From NCBI GenBank assembly GCA_963966185.1, contig CAWZYM010000242.1, positions 786,001 to 850,000 on the forward strand: a stretch of 64,000 nt of DNA, written 5' to 3'. The position numbers and the translations under genes were made by a program. Positions 24,201 through 37,700 of this stretch are shown here, piece after piece. The notes under the pieces are model-generated. The model made no database searches, was not told the origin of the DNA, and was given only the letters and a program-made list of their open reading frames with translations. Positions within the stretch are counted from its first letter, which is position 1. Each line of letters starts with the position of its first letter. The stretch comes from Rhabditoides inermis (Eukaryota > Nematoda > Chromadorea > Rhabditida > Rhabditidae).

Positions 24201-24870
24201 TTCCGCTATTTGTGCGCATTGTCCTGTTCAACGAGCACATAAGGGACAGAAAATAGAGTGCCTTCAATCATCTGACAGTCTCCCATGTCATTCCCTGATC
24301 TCCTAGAATAATCACATGCATGCAAATTACGTCGATGCATGTGATTCATTTGAATCTTCCGCTATTTGTGCGCATTGTCCTGTTCAACGAGCACATAAGG
24401 GACAGAAAACAGAGTGCCTACTATCATCTTACAGTCTCCCATGTCATTCCCTGATCTCGTAGAATAATCACATGCATGCAAATTACATCGATGCATGTGA
24501 TTCATTTGGATCTTTCGCTATTTGTGCGCATTGTCCTGTTCAGCGAGCACATAAGGGACAGAAAATAGAGTGCCTACTATCATTTGACAGTCTCCCATGT
24601 CATTCCCTGATCTCCTAGAATAATCACATGCATGCAAATTACGTCGATGCATGTGATTCATTTGAATCTTCCGCTATTTGTGCGCATTGTCCTGTTCAGC
24701 GAGCACATAAGGGACAGAAAATAGAGTGCCTTCAATCATCTGACAGTCTCCCATGTCATTCCCTGATCTCCTAGAATAATCACATGCATGCAAATTACGT
24801 CGATGCATGTGATTCATTTGAATCTTCCGCTATTTGTGCGCATTGTCCTGTTCAGCGAGCATAAAAGGGA
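15267..24870 (+). repeat. large internal duplication, about 4.4 kb copied in tandem
   Basis: Sequence from about 15267 to 19705 recurs from 19958 to about 24870. The first part is offset 4691 bp (for example a one-base-deleted monomer GTGATCATTT at 15265 and 19956). The later part is offset 5165 bp (for example ATTACATCGATG at 16191 and 21356, and GTGCGCCTTG at 18892 and 24057). The 474-bp difference is an extra tandem copy of three monomers inside the second copy, at about 20590-21065. Only scattered single-base differences separate the copies where I compared them. Confidence 0.8.
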
Positions 24871-27800
24871 CAGAAAATAGAGTGCCTACTATCATCTGAT
24901 AGTCTCCCATGTCATTCCCTGATCTCCTAGAATAATCACATGCATGCAAATTACGTCGATGCATGTGATTTATTTGGATCTTTCGCTATTTGTGCGCATT
25001 GTCCTGTTCAGCGAGCACATGAGGGACAGAAAATAGAGTGCCTACTATCATCTGACAGTCTCCCATGTCATTCCCTGATCTCCTAGAATAATCACATGCA
25101 TGCAAATTACGTCGATGCATGTGATTCATTTGAATCTTCCGCTATTTGTGCGCATTGTCCTGTTCAGCGAGCACATAAGGGACAGAAAATGGAGTGCCTA
25201 CTATCATCTGACAGTCTCCCATGTCATTCCCTGATCTCCTAGAATAATCACATGCATGCAAATTACGTCGATGCATGTGATTCATTTGAATCTTCCGCTA
25301 TTTGTGCGCAATGTCCTGTTCAGCGAGCACATAAGGGACATAAAATAGAGTGCCTACTATCATCTGACAGTCTCCCATGTCATTCCCTGATTTCCTAGAA
25401 TAATTACATGCATGCAAATTACGTCGATGCATGTGATTCATTTGAATCTTCCGCTATTTGTGCGCATTGTCCTGTTCAGCGAGCACATAAGGGACAGAAA
25501 ATAGAGTGCCTTCAATCATCTGACAGTCTCCCATGTCATTCCCTGATCTCCTAGAATAATCACATGCATGCAAATTACGTCGATGCATGTGATTCATTTG
25601 AATCTTCCGCTATTTGTGCGCATTGTCCTGTTCAGCGAGCACATAAGGGACAGAAAATAGAGTGCCTTCAATCATTTGACAGTCTCCCATGTCATTCCCT
25701 GATCTCCTAGAACAATCACATGCATGCAAATTACGTCGATGCATGTGATTTATTTGAATCTTCCGCTATTTGTGCGCATTGTCCTGTCCAACGAGCACAT
25801 AAGGGACAGAAAATAGAGTGCCTTCAATCATCTGACAGTCTCCCATGTCATTCCCTGATCTCCTAGAATAATCACATGCATGCAAATTACGTCGATGCAT
25901 GTGATTCATTTGAATCTTCCGCTATTTGTGCGCCTTGTCCTGTTCAGCGAGCACATAAGGGACAGAAAATAGAGTGCCTACTATCATCTGACAGTCTCCC
26001 ATGTCATTCCCTGATCTTCTAGAATAATCACATGCATGCAAATTACGTCGATGCATGTGATTTATTTGAATCTTCCGCTATTTGTGCGCATTGTCCTGTT
26101 CAACGAGCACATAAGGGACAGAAAATAGAGTGCCTTCAATCATCTGACAGTCTCCCATGTCATTCCCTGATCTCCTAGAATAATCACATGCATGCAAATT
26201 ACGTCGATGCATGTGATTCATTTGAATCTTCCGCTATTTGTGCGCATTGTCCTGTTCAACGAGCACATAAGGGACAGAAAACAGAGTGCCTACTATCATC
26301 TTACAGTCTCCCATGTCATTCCCTGATCTCGTAGAATAATCACATGCATGCAAATTACATCGATGCATGTGATTCATTTGGATCTTTCGCTATTTGTGCG
26401 CATTGTCCTGTTCAGCGAGCACATAAGGGACAGAAAATAGAGTGCCTACTATCATTTGACAGTCTCCCATGTCATTCCCTGATCTCCTAGAATAATCACA
26501 TGCATGCAAATTACGTCGATGCATGTGATTCATTTGAATCTTCCGCTATTTGTGCGCATTGTCCTGTTCAGCGAGCACAAAAGGGACAGAAAATAGAGTG
26601 CCTTCAATCATCTGACAGTCTCCCATGTCATTCCCTGATCTCCTAGAATAATCACATGCATGCAAATTACGTCGATGCATGTGATTCATTTGAATCTTCC
26701 GCTATTTGTGCGCATTGTCCTGTTCAGCGAGCACATAAGGGACAGAAAATAGAGTGCCTTCAATCATCTGACAGTCTCCCATGTCATTCCCTGATCTCCT
26801 AGAATAATCACATGCATGCAAATTACGTCGATGCATGTGATTCATTTGAATCTTCCGCTATTTGTGCGCATTGTCCTGTTCAGCGAGCACATAAGGGACA
26901 GAAAATAGAGTGCCTTCAATCATCTGACAGTCTCCCATGTCATTCCCTGATCTCCTAGAATAATCACATGCATGCAAATTACGTCGATGCATGTGATTCA
27001 TTTGAATCTTCCGCTATTTGTGCGCATTGTCCTGTTCAGCGAGCACAAAAGGGACAGAAAATAGAGTGCCTACTATCATCTTACAGTCTCCCATGTCAAT
27101 CCCTGATCTCTTAGATTTATCACATGCATGCAAATTGCGTCGATGCATGTGATTCATTTGAATCTTCCGCTATTTGTGCGCATTGTCCTGTTCAGCGAGC
27201 ACATAAGGGACAGAAAATAGAGTGCCTTCAATCATCTGACAGTCTCCCATGTCATTCCCTGATCTCCTAGAATAATCACATGCATGCAAATTACGTCGAT
27301 GCATGTGATTCATTTGAATCTTCCGCTATTTGTGCGCATTGTCCTGTTCAGCGAGCACAAAAGGGACAGAAAATAGAGTGCCTACTATCATCTGATAGTC
27401 TCCCATGTCATTCCCTGATCTCCTAGAATAATCACATGCATGCAAATTACGTCGATGCATGTGATTTATTTGGATCTTTCGCTATTTGTGCGCATTGTCC
27501 TGTTCAGCGAGCACATGAGGGACAGAAAATAGAGTGCCTACTATCATCTGACAGTCTCCCTTGTCATTCTCTGATCTCCTAGAATAATCACATGCATGCA
27601 AATTACGTCGTCGCTTGTGATTCATTTCAGTCTTCCGTTATTTGTGCGCATTGTCCTGGTCAGCGAGCACATAAGGGACAGAAAATAGAGTGCCTACTAT
27701 CATCTGACAGTCTCCCATGTCATTCTCTGATCTCCTAGAATAATCACATGCATGCAAATTACGTCGTCGCTTGTGATTCATTTCAATCTTCCGTTATTTG

Positions 27801-30800
27801 TGCGCATTGTCCTGGTCAGCGAGCACATAAGGGACAGAAAATAGAGTGCCTACTATCATCTGACAGTCTCCCATGTCATTCTCTGATCTCCTAGAATAAT
27901 CACATGCATGCAAATTACGTCGTCGCTTGTGATTCATTTCAATCTTCCGTTATTTGTGCGCATTGTCCTGGTCAGCGAGCACATAAGGGACAGAAAATAG
28001 AGTGCCTACTTTCATCTGACAGTCTCCCATGTCATTCTCTGATCTCCTAGAATAATCACATGCATGCAAATTACGTCGTCGCTTGTGATTCATTTGAATC
28101 TTCCGTTGTTTGTGCGCATTGTCCTGGTCAGCGAGCACATAAGGGACAGAAAATAGAGTGCCTACTATCATCTGACAGTCTCCCATGTCATTCCCTGATC
28201 TCCTAGAATAATCACATGCATGCAAATTACGTCGATGCATGTGATTTATTTGGATCTTTCGCTATTTGTGCGCATTGTCCTGTTCAGCGAGCACATGAGG
28301 GACAGAAAATAGAGTGCCTACTATCATCTGACAGTCTCCCTTGTCATTCTCTGATCTCCTAGAATAATCACATGCATGCAAATTACGTCGTCGCTTGTGA
28401 TTCATTTCAGTCTTCCGTTATTTGTGCGCATTGTCCTGGTCAGCGAGCACATAAGGGACAGAAAATAGAGTGCCTACTATCATCTGACAGTCTCCCATGT
28501 CATTCTCTGATCTCCTAGAATAATCACATGCATGCAAATTACGTCGTCGCTTGTGATTCATTTCAATCTTCCGTTATTTGTGCGCATTGTCCTGGTCAGC
28601 GAGCACATAAGGGACAGAAAATAGAGTGCCTACTATCATCTGACAGTCTCCCATGTCATTCTCTGATCTCCTAGAATAATCACATGCATGCAAATTACGT
28701 CGTCGCTTGTGATTCATTTCAATCTTCCGTTATTTGTGCGCATTGTCCTGGTCAGCGAGCACATAAGGGACAGAAAATAGAGTGCCTACTTTCATCTGAC
28801 AGTCTCCCATGTCATTCTCTGATCTCCTAGAATAATCACATGCATGCAAATTACGTCGTCGCTTGTGATTCATTTGAATCTTCCGTTGTTTGTGCGCATT
28901 GTCCTGGTCAGCGAGCACATAAGGGACAGAAAATAGAGTGCCTACTATCATCTGACAGTCTCCCATGTCATTCTCTGATCTCCTAGAATAATCACAAGCA
29001 TGCAAATTACGTCGATGCATGTGAATCATTTGAATCTTCCGCTATTTGTGCGCATTGTCCTGCTCAGCGAGCACATAAGGGACAGAAAATAGAGTGCCTA
29101 CTATCATCTGACAGTCTCCCATGTCATTCCCTGATCTCGTAGAATAATCACATGCATGCAAATTACGTCGATGCATGTGATTCATTTGGATCTTTCGCTA
29201 TTTGTGCGCATTGTCCTGTTCAGCGAGCACATAAGGGATAGAAAGTAGAGTGCCTACTTTCATCTGACAGTCTCCCATGTCATTCCCTGATCTCCTAGAA
29301 TAATCACATGCATGCAAATTACGTCGATGCATGTGATTCATTTGAATCTTCCGCTATTTGTGCGCATTGTCCTGTTCAGCGAGCACAAAAGGGACAGAAA
29401 ATAGAGTGCCTACTATCCTTTGATAGTCTCCCATGTCATTCCCTGATCTCGTAGAATAATCACATGCATGCAAATTACGTCGATGCATGTGATTCATTTG
29501 GATCTTTCGCTATTTGTGCGCATTGTCCTGTTCAGCGAGCACATAAGGGACAGAAAATAGAGTGCCTACTATCATTTGACAGTCTCCCATGTCAATCCCT
29601 GCTCTCTTAGATTTATCACATGCATGCAAATTACGTCGTCGCTTGTGATTCATTTCAGTCTTCCGTTATTTGTGCGCATTGTCCTGGTCAGCGAGCACAT
29701 AAGGGACAGAAAATAGAGTGCCTACTATCATCTGACAGTCTCCCATGTCATTCTCTGATCTCCTAGAATAATCACATGCATGCAAATTACGTCGTCGCTT
29801 GTGATTCATTTCAATCTTCCGTTATTTGTGCGCATTGTCCTGGTCAGCGAGCACATAAGGGACAGAAAATAGAGTGCCTACTATCATCTGACAGTCTCCC
29901 ATGTCATTCTCTGATCTCCTAGAATAATCACATGCATGCAAATTACGTCGTCGCTTGTGATTCATTTCAATCTTCCGTTATTTGTGCGCATTGTCCTGGT
30001 CAGCGAGCACATAAGGGACAGAAAATAGAGTGCCTACTTTCATCTGACAGTCTCCCATGTCATTCTCTGATCTCCTAGAATAATCACATGCATGCAAATT
30101 ACGTCGTCGCTTGTGATTCATTTGAATCTTCCGCTATTTGTGCGCCTTGTCCTGTTCAGCGAGCACATAAGGGACAGAAAATAGAGTGCCTACTATCATC
30201 TGACAGTCTCCCATGTCATTCCCTGATCTTCTAGAATAATCACATGCATGCAAATTACGTCGATGCATGTGATTTATTTGAATCTTCCGCTATTTGTGCG
30301 CATTGTCCTGTTCAACGAGCACATAAGGGACAGAAAATAGAGTGCCTTCAATCATCTGACAGTCTCCCATGTCATTCCCTGATCTCCTAGAATAATCACA
30401 TGCATGCAAATTACGTCGATGCATGTGATTCATTTGAATCTTCCGCTATTTGTGCGCATTGTCCTGTTCAACGAGCACATAAGGGACAGAAAACAGAGTG
30501 CCTACTATCATCTTACAGTCTCCCATGTCATTCCCTGATCTCGTAGAATAATCACATGCATGCAAATTACATCGATGCATGTGATTCATTTGGATCTTTC
30601 GCTATTTGTGCGCATTGTCCTGTTCAGCGAGCACATAAGGGACAGAAAATAGAGTGCCTACTATCATTTGACAGTCTCCCATGTCATTCCCTGATCTCCT
30701 AGAATAATCACATGCATGCAAATTACGTCGATGCATGTGATTCATTTGAATCTTCCGCTATTTGTGCGCATTGTCCTGTTCAGCGAGCACAAAAGGGACA

Positions 30801-33699
30801 GAAAATAGAGTGCCTTCAATCATCTGACAGTCTCCCATGTCATTCCCTGATCTCCTAGAATAATCACATGCATGCAAATTACGTCGATGCATGTGATTCA
30901 TTTGAATCTTCCGCTATTTGTGCGCATTGTCCTGTTCAGCGAGCACATAAGGGACAGAAAATAGAGTGCCTTCAATCATCTGACAGTCTCCCATGTCATT
31001 CCCTGATCTCCTAGAATAATCACATGCATGCAAATTACGTCGATGCATGTGATTCATTTGAATCTTCCGCTATTTGTGCGCATTGTCCTGTTCAGCGAGC
31101 ACATAAGGGACAGAAAATAGAGTGCCTTCAATCATCTGACAGTCTCCCATGTCATTCCCTGATCTCCTAGAATAATCACATGCATGCAAATTACGTCGAT
31201 GCATGTGATTCATTTGAATCTTCCGCTATTTGTGCGCATTGTCCTGTTCAGCGAGCACAAAAGGGACAGAAAATAGAGTGCCTACTATCATCTTACAGTC
31301 TCCCATGTCAATCCCTGATCTCTTAGATTTATCACATGCATGCAAATTGCGTCGATGCATGTGATTCATTTGAATCTTCCGCTATTTGTGCGCATTGTCC
31401 TGTTCAGCGAGCACATAAGGGACAGAAAATAGAGTGCCTTCAATCATCTGACAGTCTCCCATGTCATTCCCTGATCTCCTAGAATAATCACATGCATGCA
31501 AATTACGTCGATGCATGTGATTCATTTGAATCTTCCGCTATTTGTGCGCATTGTCCTGTTCAGCGAGCACAAAAGGGACAGAAAATAGAGTGCCTACTAT
31601 CATCTGATAGTCTCCCATGTCATTCCCTGATCTCCTAGAATAATCACATGCATGCAAATTACGTCGATGCATGTGATTTATTTGGATCTTTCGCTAATTG
31701 TGCGCATTGTCCTGTTCAGCGAGCACATGAGGGACAGAAAATAGAGTGCCTACTATCATCTGACAGTCTCCCTTGTCATTCTCTGATCTCCTAGAATAAT
31801 CACATGCATGCAAATTACGTCGTCGCTTGTGATTCATTTCAGTCTTCCGTTATTTGTGCGCATTGTCCTGGTCAGCGAGCACATAAGGGACAGAAAATAG
31901 AGTGCCTACTATCATCTGACAGTCTCCCATGTCATTCTCTGATCTCCTAGAATAATCACATGCATGCAAATTACGTCGTCGCTTGTGATTCATTTCAATC
32001 TTCCGTTATTTGTGCGCATTGTCCTGGTCAGCGAGCACATAAGGGACAGAAAATAGAGTGCCTACTATCATCTGACAGTCTCCCATGTCATTCTCTGATC
32101 TCCTAGAATAATCACATGCATGCAAATTACGTCGTCGCTTGTGATTCATTTCAATCTTCCGTTATTTGTGCGCATTGTCCTGGTCAGCGAGCACATAAGG
32201 GACAGAAAATAGAGTGCCTACTTTCATCTGACAGTCTCCCATGTCATTCTCTGATCTCCTAGAATAATCACATGCATGCAAATTACGTCGTCGCTTGTGA
32301 TTCATTTGAATCTTCCGTTGTTTGTGCGCATTGTCCTGGTCAGCGAGCACATAAGGGACAGAAAATAGAGTGCCTACTATCATCTGACAGTCTCCCATGT
32401 CATTCTCTGATCTCCTAGAATAATCACAAGCATGCAAATTACGTCGATGCATGTGAATCATTTGAATCTTCCGCTATTTGTGCGCATTGTCCTGCTCAGC
32501 GAGCACATAAGGGACAGAAAATAGAGTGCCTACTATCATCTGACAGTCTCCCATGTCATTCCCTGATCTCGTAGAATAATCACATGCATGCAAATTACGT
32601 CGATGCATGTGATTCATTTGGATCTTTCGCTATTTGTGCGCATTGTCCTGTTCAGCGAGCACATAAGGGATAGAAAGTAGAGTGCCTACTTTCATCTGAC
32701 AGTCTCCCATGTCATTCCCTGATCTCCTAGAATAATCACATGCATGCAAATTACGTCGATGCATGTGATTCATTTGAATCTTCCGCTATTTGTGCGCATT
32801 GTCCTGTTCAGCGAGCACAAAAGGGACAGAAAATAGAGTGCCTACTATCCTTTGATAGTCTCCCATGTCATTCCCTGATCTCGTAGAATAATCACATGCA
32901 TGCAAATTACGTCGATGCATGTGATTCATTTGGATCTTTCGCTATTTGTGCGCATTGTCCTGTTCAGCGAGCACATAAGGGACAGAAAATAGAGTGCCTA
33001 CTATCATTTGACAGTCTCCCATGTCAATCCCTGCTCTCTTAGATTTATCACATGCATGCAAATTACGTCGTCGCTTGTGATTCATTTCAGTCTTCCGTTA
33101 TTTGTGCGCATTGTCCTGGTCAGCGAGCACATAAGGGACAGAAAATAGAGTGCCTACTATCATCTGACAGTCTCCCATGTCATTCTCTGATCTCCTAGAA
33201 TAATCACATGCATGCAAATTACGTCGTCGCTTGTGATTCATTTCAATCTTCCGTTATTTGTGCGCATTGTCCTGGTCAGCGAGCACATAAGGGACAGAAA
33301 ATAGAGTGCCTACTATCATCTGACAGTCTCCCATGTCATTCTCTGATCTCCTAGAATAATCACATGCATGCAAATTACGTCGTCGCTTGTGATTCATTTC
33401 AATCTTCCGTTATTTGTGCGCATTGTCCTGGTCAGCGAGCACATAAGGGACAGAAAATAGAGTGCCTACTTTCATCTGACAGTCTCCCATGTCATTCTCT
33501 GATCTCCTAGAATAATCACATGCATGCAAATTACGTCGTCGCTTGTGATTCATTTGAATCTTCCGTTGTTTGTGCGCATTGTCCTGGTCAGCGAGCACAT
33601 AAGGGACAGAAAATAGAGTGCCTACTATCATCTGACAGTCTCCCATGTCATTCTCTGATCTCCTAGAATAATCACAAGCATGCAAATTACGTCGATGCA

Positions 33700-34790
33700 T
33701 GTGAATCATTTGAATCTTCCGCTATTTGTGCGCATTGTCCTGGTCAGCGAGCACATAAGGGACAGAAAATAGAGTGCCTACTATCATCTGATAGTATCCC
33801 ATGTCATTCCCTGATCTCCTAGAATAATCACATGCATGCAAATTACGTCGATGCATGTGATTCATTTGAATCTTCCGCTATTTGTGCGCATTGTCCTGTT
33901 CAGCGAGCACATAAGGGACAGAAAATAGAGTGCCTACTATCATCTGACAGTCTCCCATGTCATTCCCTGATCTCCTAGAATAATCACATGCATGCAAATT
34001 ACGTCGATGCATGTGATTCATTTGAATCTTCCGCTATTTGTGCGCATTGTCCTGTTCAGCGAGCACATAAGGGACAGAAAATGGAGTGCCTACTATCATC
34101 TGACAGTCTCCCATGTCATTCCCTGATCTCCTAGAATAATCACATGAATGCAAATTACGTCGATGCATGTGATTCATTTGAATCTTCCGCTATTTGTGCG
34201 CATTGTCCTGTTCAGCGAGCACATAAGGGACAGAAAATAGAGTGCCTACTATCATTTGACAGTCTTCCATGTCAATCCCTGATCTCTTAGATTTATCACA
34301 TGCATGCAAACTGCGTCGATGCATGTGATTCATTTGAATCTTCCGCTATTTGTGCGCAATGTCCTGTTCAGCGAGCACATAAGGGACAGAAAATAGAGTG
34401 CCTACTATCATCTGACAGTCTCCCATGTCATTCCCTGATCTCCTAGAATAATCACATGCATGCAAATTACGTCGATGCATGTGATTCATTTGAATCTTCC
34501 GCTATTTGTGCGCATTGTCCTGTTCAGCGAGCACATAAGGGACAGAAAATGGAGTGCCTACTATCATCTGACAGTCTCCCATGTCATTCCCTGATCTCCT
34601 AGAATAATCACATGAATGCAAATTACGTCGATGCATGTGATTCATTTGAATCTTCCGCTATTTGTGCGCATTGTCCTGTTCAGCGAGCACATAAGGGACA
34701 GAAAATAGAGTGCCTACTATCATTTGACAGTCTTCCATGTCAATCCCTGATCTCTTAGATTTATCACATGCATGCAAACTGCGTCGATGC
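33700..34790 (+). repeat. 468-bp (three-monomer) tandem duplication
   Basis: The run with AAAATGGAGTGCC, CACATGAATGC and GCAAACTGCGTCG occurs twice with 468 bp between equivalent points (GCAAACTGCG near 34305 and 34773). The same motif group recurs once near 38517, which is 4212 bp (27 monomers) after the first. Confidence 0.75.
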
Positions 34791-37700
34791 ATGTGATTCA
34801 TTTGAATCTTCCGCTATTTGTGCGCAATGTCCTGTTCAGCGAGCACATAAGGGACAGAAAATAGAGTGCCTACTATCATCTGACAGTCTCCCATGTCATT
34901 CCCTGATCTCCTAGAATAATCACATGCATGCAAATTACGTCGATGCATGTGATTCATTTGAATCTTCCGCTATTTGTGCGCAATGTCCTGTTCAGCGAGC
35001 ACATAAGGGACAGAAAATAGAGTGCCTACTATCATCTGACAGTCTCCCATGTCATTCCCTGATTTCCTAGAATAATTACATGCATGCAAATTACGTCGAT
35101 GCATGTGATTCATTTGAATCTTCCGCTATTTGTGCGCATTGTCCTGTTCAGCGAGCACATAAGGGACAGAAAATAGAGTGCCTTCAATCATCTGACAGTC
35201 TCCCATGTCATTCCCTGATCTCCTAGAATAATCACATGCATGCAAATTACGTCGATGCATGTGATTCATTTGAATCTTCCGCTATTTGTGCGCATTGTCC
35301 TGTTCAGCGAGCACATAAGGGACAGAAAATAGAGTGCCTTCAATCATTTGACAGTCTCCCATGTCATTCCCTGATCTCCTAGAATAATCACATGCATGCA
35401 AATTACGTCGATGCATGTGATTTATTTGAATCTTCCGCTATTTGTGCGCATTGTCCTGTTCAACGAGCACATAAGGGACAGAAAATAGAGTGCCTTCAAT
35501 CATCTGACAGTCTCCCATGTCATTCCCTGATCTCCTAGAATAATCACATGCATGCAAATTACGTCGATGCATGTGATTCATTTGAATCTTCCGCTATTTG
35601 TGCGCCTTGTCCTGTTCAGCGAGCACATAAGGGACAGAAAATAGAGTGCCTACTATCATCTGACAGTCTCCCATGTCATTCCCTGATCTTCTAGAATAAT
35701 CACATGCATGCAAATTACGTCGATGCATGTGATTTATTTGAATCTTCCGCTATTTGTGCGCATTGTCCTGTTCAACGAGCACATAAGGGACAGAAAATAG
35801 AGTGCCTTCAATCATCTGACAGTCTCCCATGTCATTCCCTGATCTCCTAGAATAATCACATGCATGCAAATTACGTCGATGCATGTGATTTATTTGGATC
35901 TTTCGCTATTTGTGCGCATTGTCCTGTTCAGCGAGCACATGAGGGACAGAAAATAGAGTGCCTACTATCATCTGACAGTCTCCCTTGTCATTCTCTGATC
36001 TCCTAGAATAATCACATGCATGCAAATTACGTCGTCGCTTGTGATTCATTTCAGTCTTCCGTTATTTGTGCGCATTGTCCTGGTCAGCGAGCACATAAGG
36101 GACAGAAAATAGAGTGCCTACTATCATCTGACAGTCTCCCATGTCATTCTCTGATCTCCTAGAATAATCACATGCATGCAAATTACGTCGTCGCTTGTGA
36201 TTCATTTCAATCTTCCGTTATTTGTGCGCATTGTCCTGGTCAGCGAGCACATAAGGGACAGAAAATAGAGTGCCTACTATCATCTGACAGTCTCCCATGT
36301 CATTCTCTGATCTCCTAGAATAATCACATGCATGCAAATTACGTCGTCGCTTGTGATTCATTTCAATCTTCCGTTATTTGTGCGCATTGTCCTGGTCAGC
36401 GAGCACATAAGGGACAGAAAATAGAGTGCCTACTTTCATCTGACAGTCTCCCATGTCATTCTCTGATCTCCTAGAATAATCACATGCATGCAAATTACGT
36501 CGTCGCTTGTGATTCATTTGAATCTTCCGTTGTTTGTGCGCATTGTCCTGGTCAGCGAGCACATAAGGGACAGAAAATAGAGTGCCTACTATCATCTGAC
36601 AGTCTCCCATGTCATTCTCTGATCTCCTAGAATAATCACAAGCATGCAAATTACGTCGATGCATGTGAATCATTTGAATCTTCCGCTATTTGTGCGCATT
36701 GTCCTGCTCAGCGAGCACATAAGGGACAGAAAATAGAGTGCCTACTATCATCTGACAGTCTCCCATGTCATTCCCTGATCTCGTAGAATAATCACATGCA
36801 TGCAAATTACGTCGATGCATGTGATTCATTTGGATCTTTCGCTATTTGTGCGCATTGTCCTGTTCAGCGAGCACATAAGGGATAGAAAGTAGAGTGCCTA
36901 CTTTCATCTGACAGTCTCCCATGTCATTCCCTGATCTCCTAGAATAATCACATGCATGCAAATTACGTCGATGCATGTGATTCATTTGAATCTTCCGCTA
37001 TTTGTGCGCATTGTCCTGTTCAGCGAGCACAAAAGGGACAGAAAATAGAGTGCCTACTATCCTTTGATAGTCTCCCATGTCATTCCCTGATCTCCTAGAT
37101 TAATCACATGCATGCAAATTACGTCGATGCATGTGATTTATTTGGATCTTTCGCTATTTGTGCGCATTGTCCTGTTCAGCGAGCACATAAGGGACAGAAA
37201 ATAGAGTGCCTACTCTCATTTGACAGTCTCCCATGTCAATCCCTGATCTCTTAGATTTATCACATGCATGCAAATTACGTCGTCGCTTGTGATTCATTTC
37301 AGTCTTCCGTTATTTGTGCGCATTGTCCTGGTCAGCGAGCACATAAGGGACAGAAAATAGAGTGCCTACTATCATCTGACAGTCTCCCATGTCATTCTCT
37401 GATCTCCTAGAATAATCACATGCATGCAAATTACGTCGTCGCTTGTGATTCATTTCAATCTTCCGTTATTTGTGCGCATTGTCCTGGTCAGCGAGCACAT
37501 AAGGGACAGAAAATAGAGTGCCTACTATCATCTGACAGTCTCCCATGTCATTCTCTGATCTCCTAGAATAATCACATGCATGCAAATTACGTCGTCGCTT
37601 GTGATTCATTTCAATCTTCCGTTATTTGTGCGCATTGTCCTGGTCAGCGAGCACATAAGGGACAGAAAATAGAGTGCCTACTTTCATCTGACAGTCTCCC

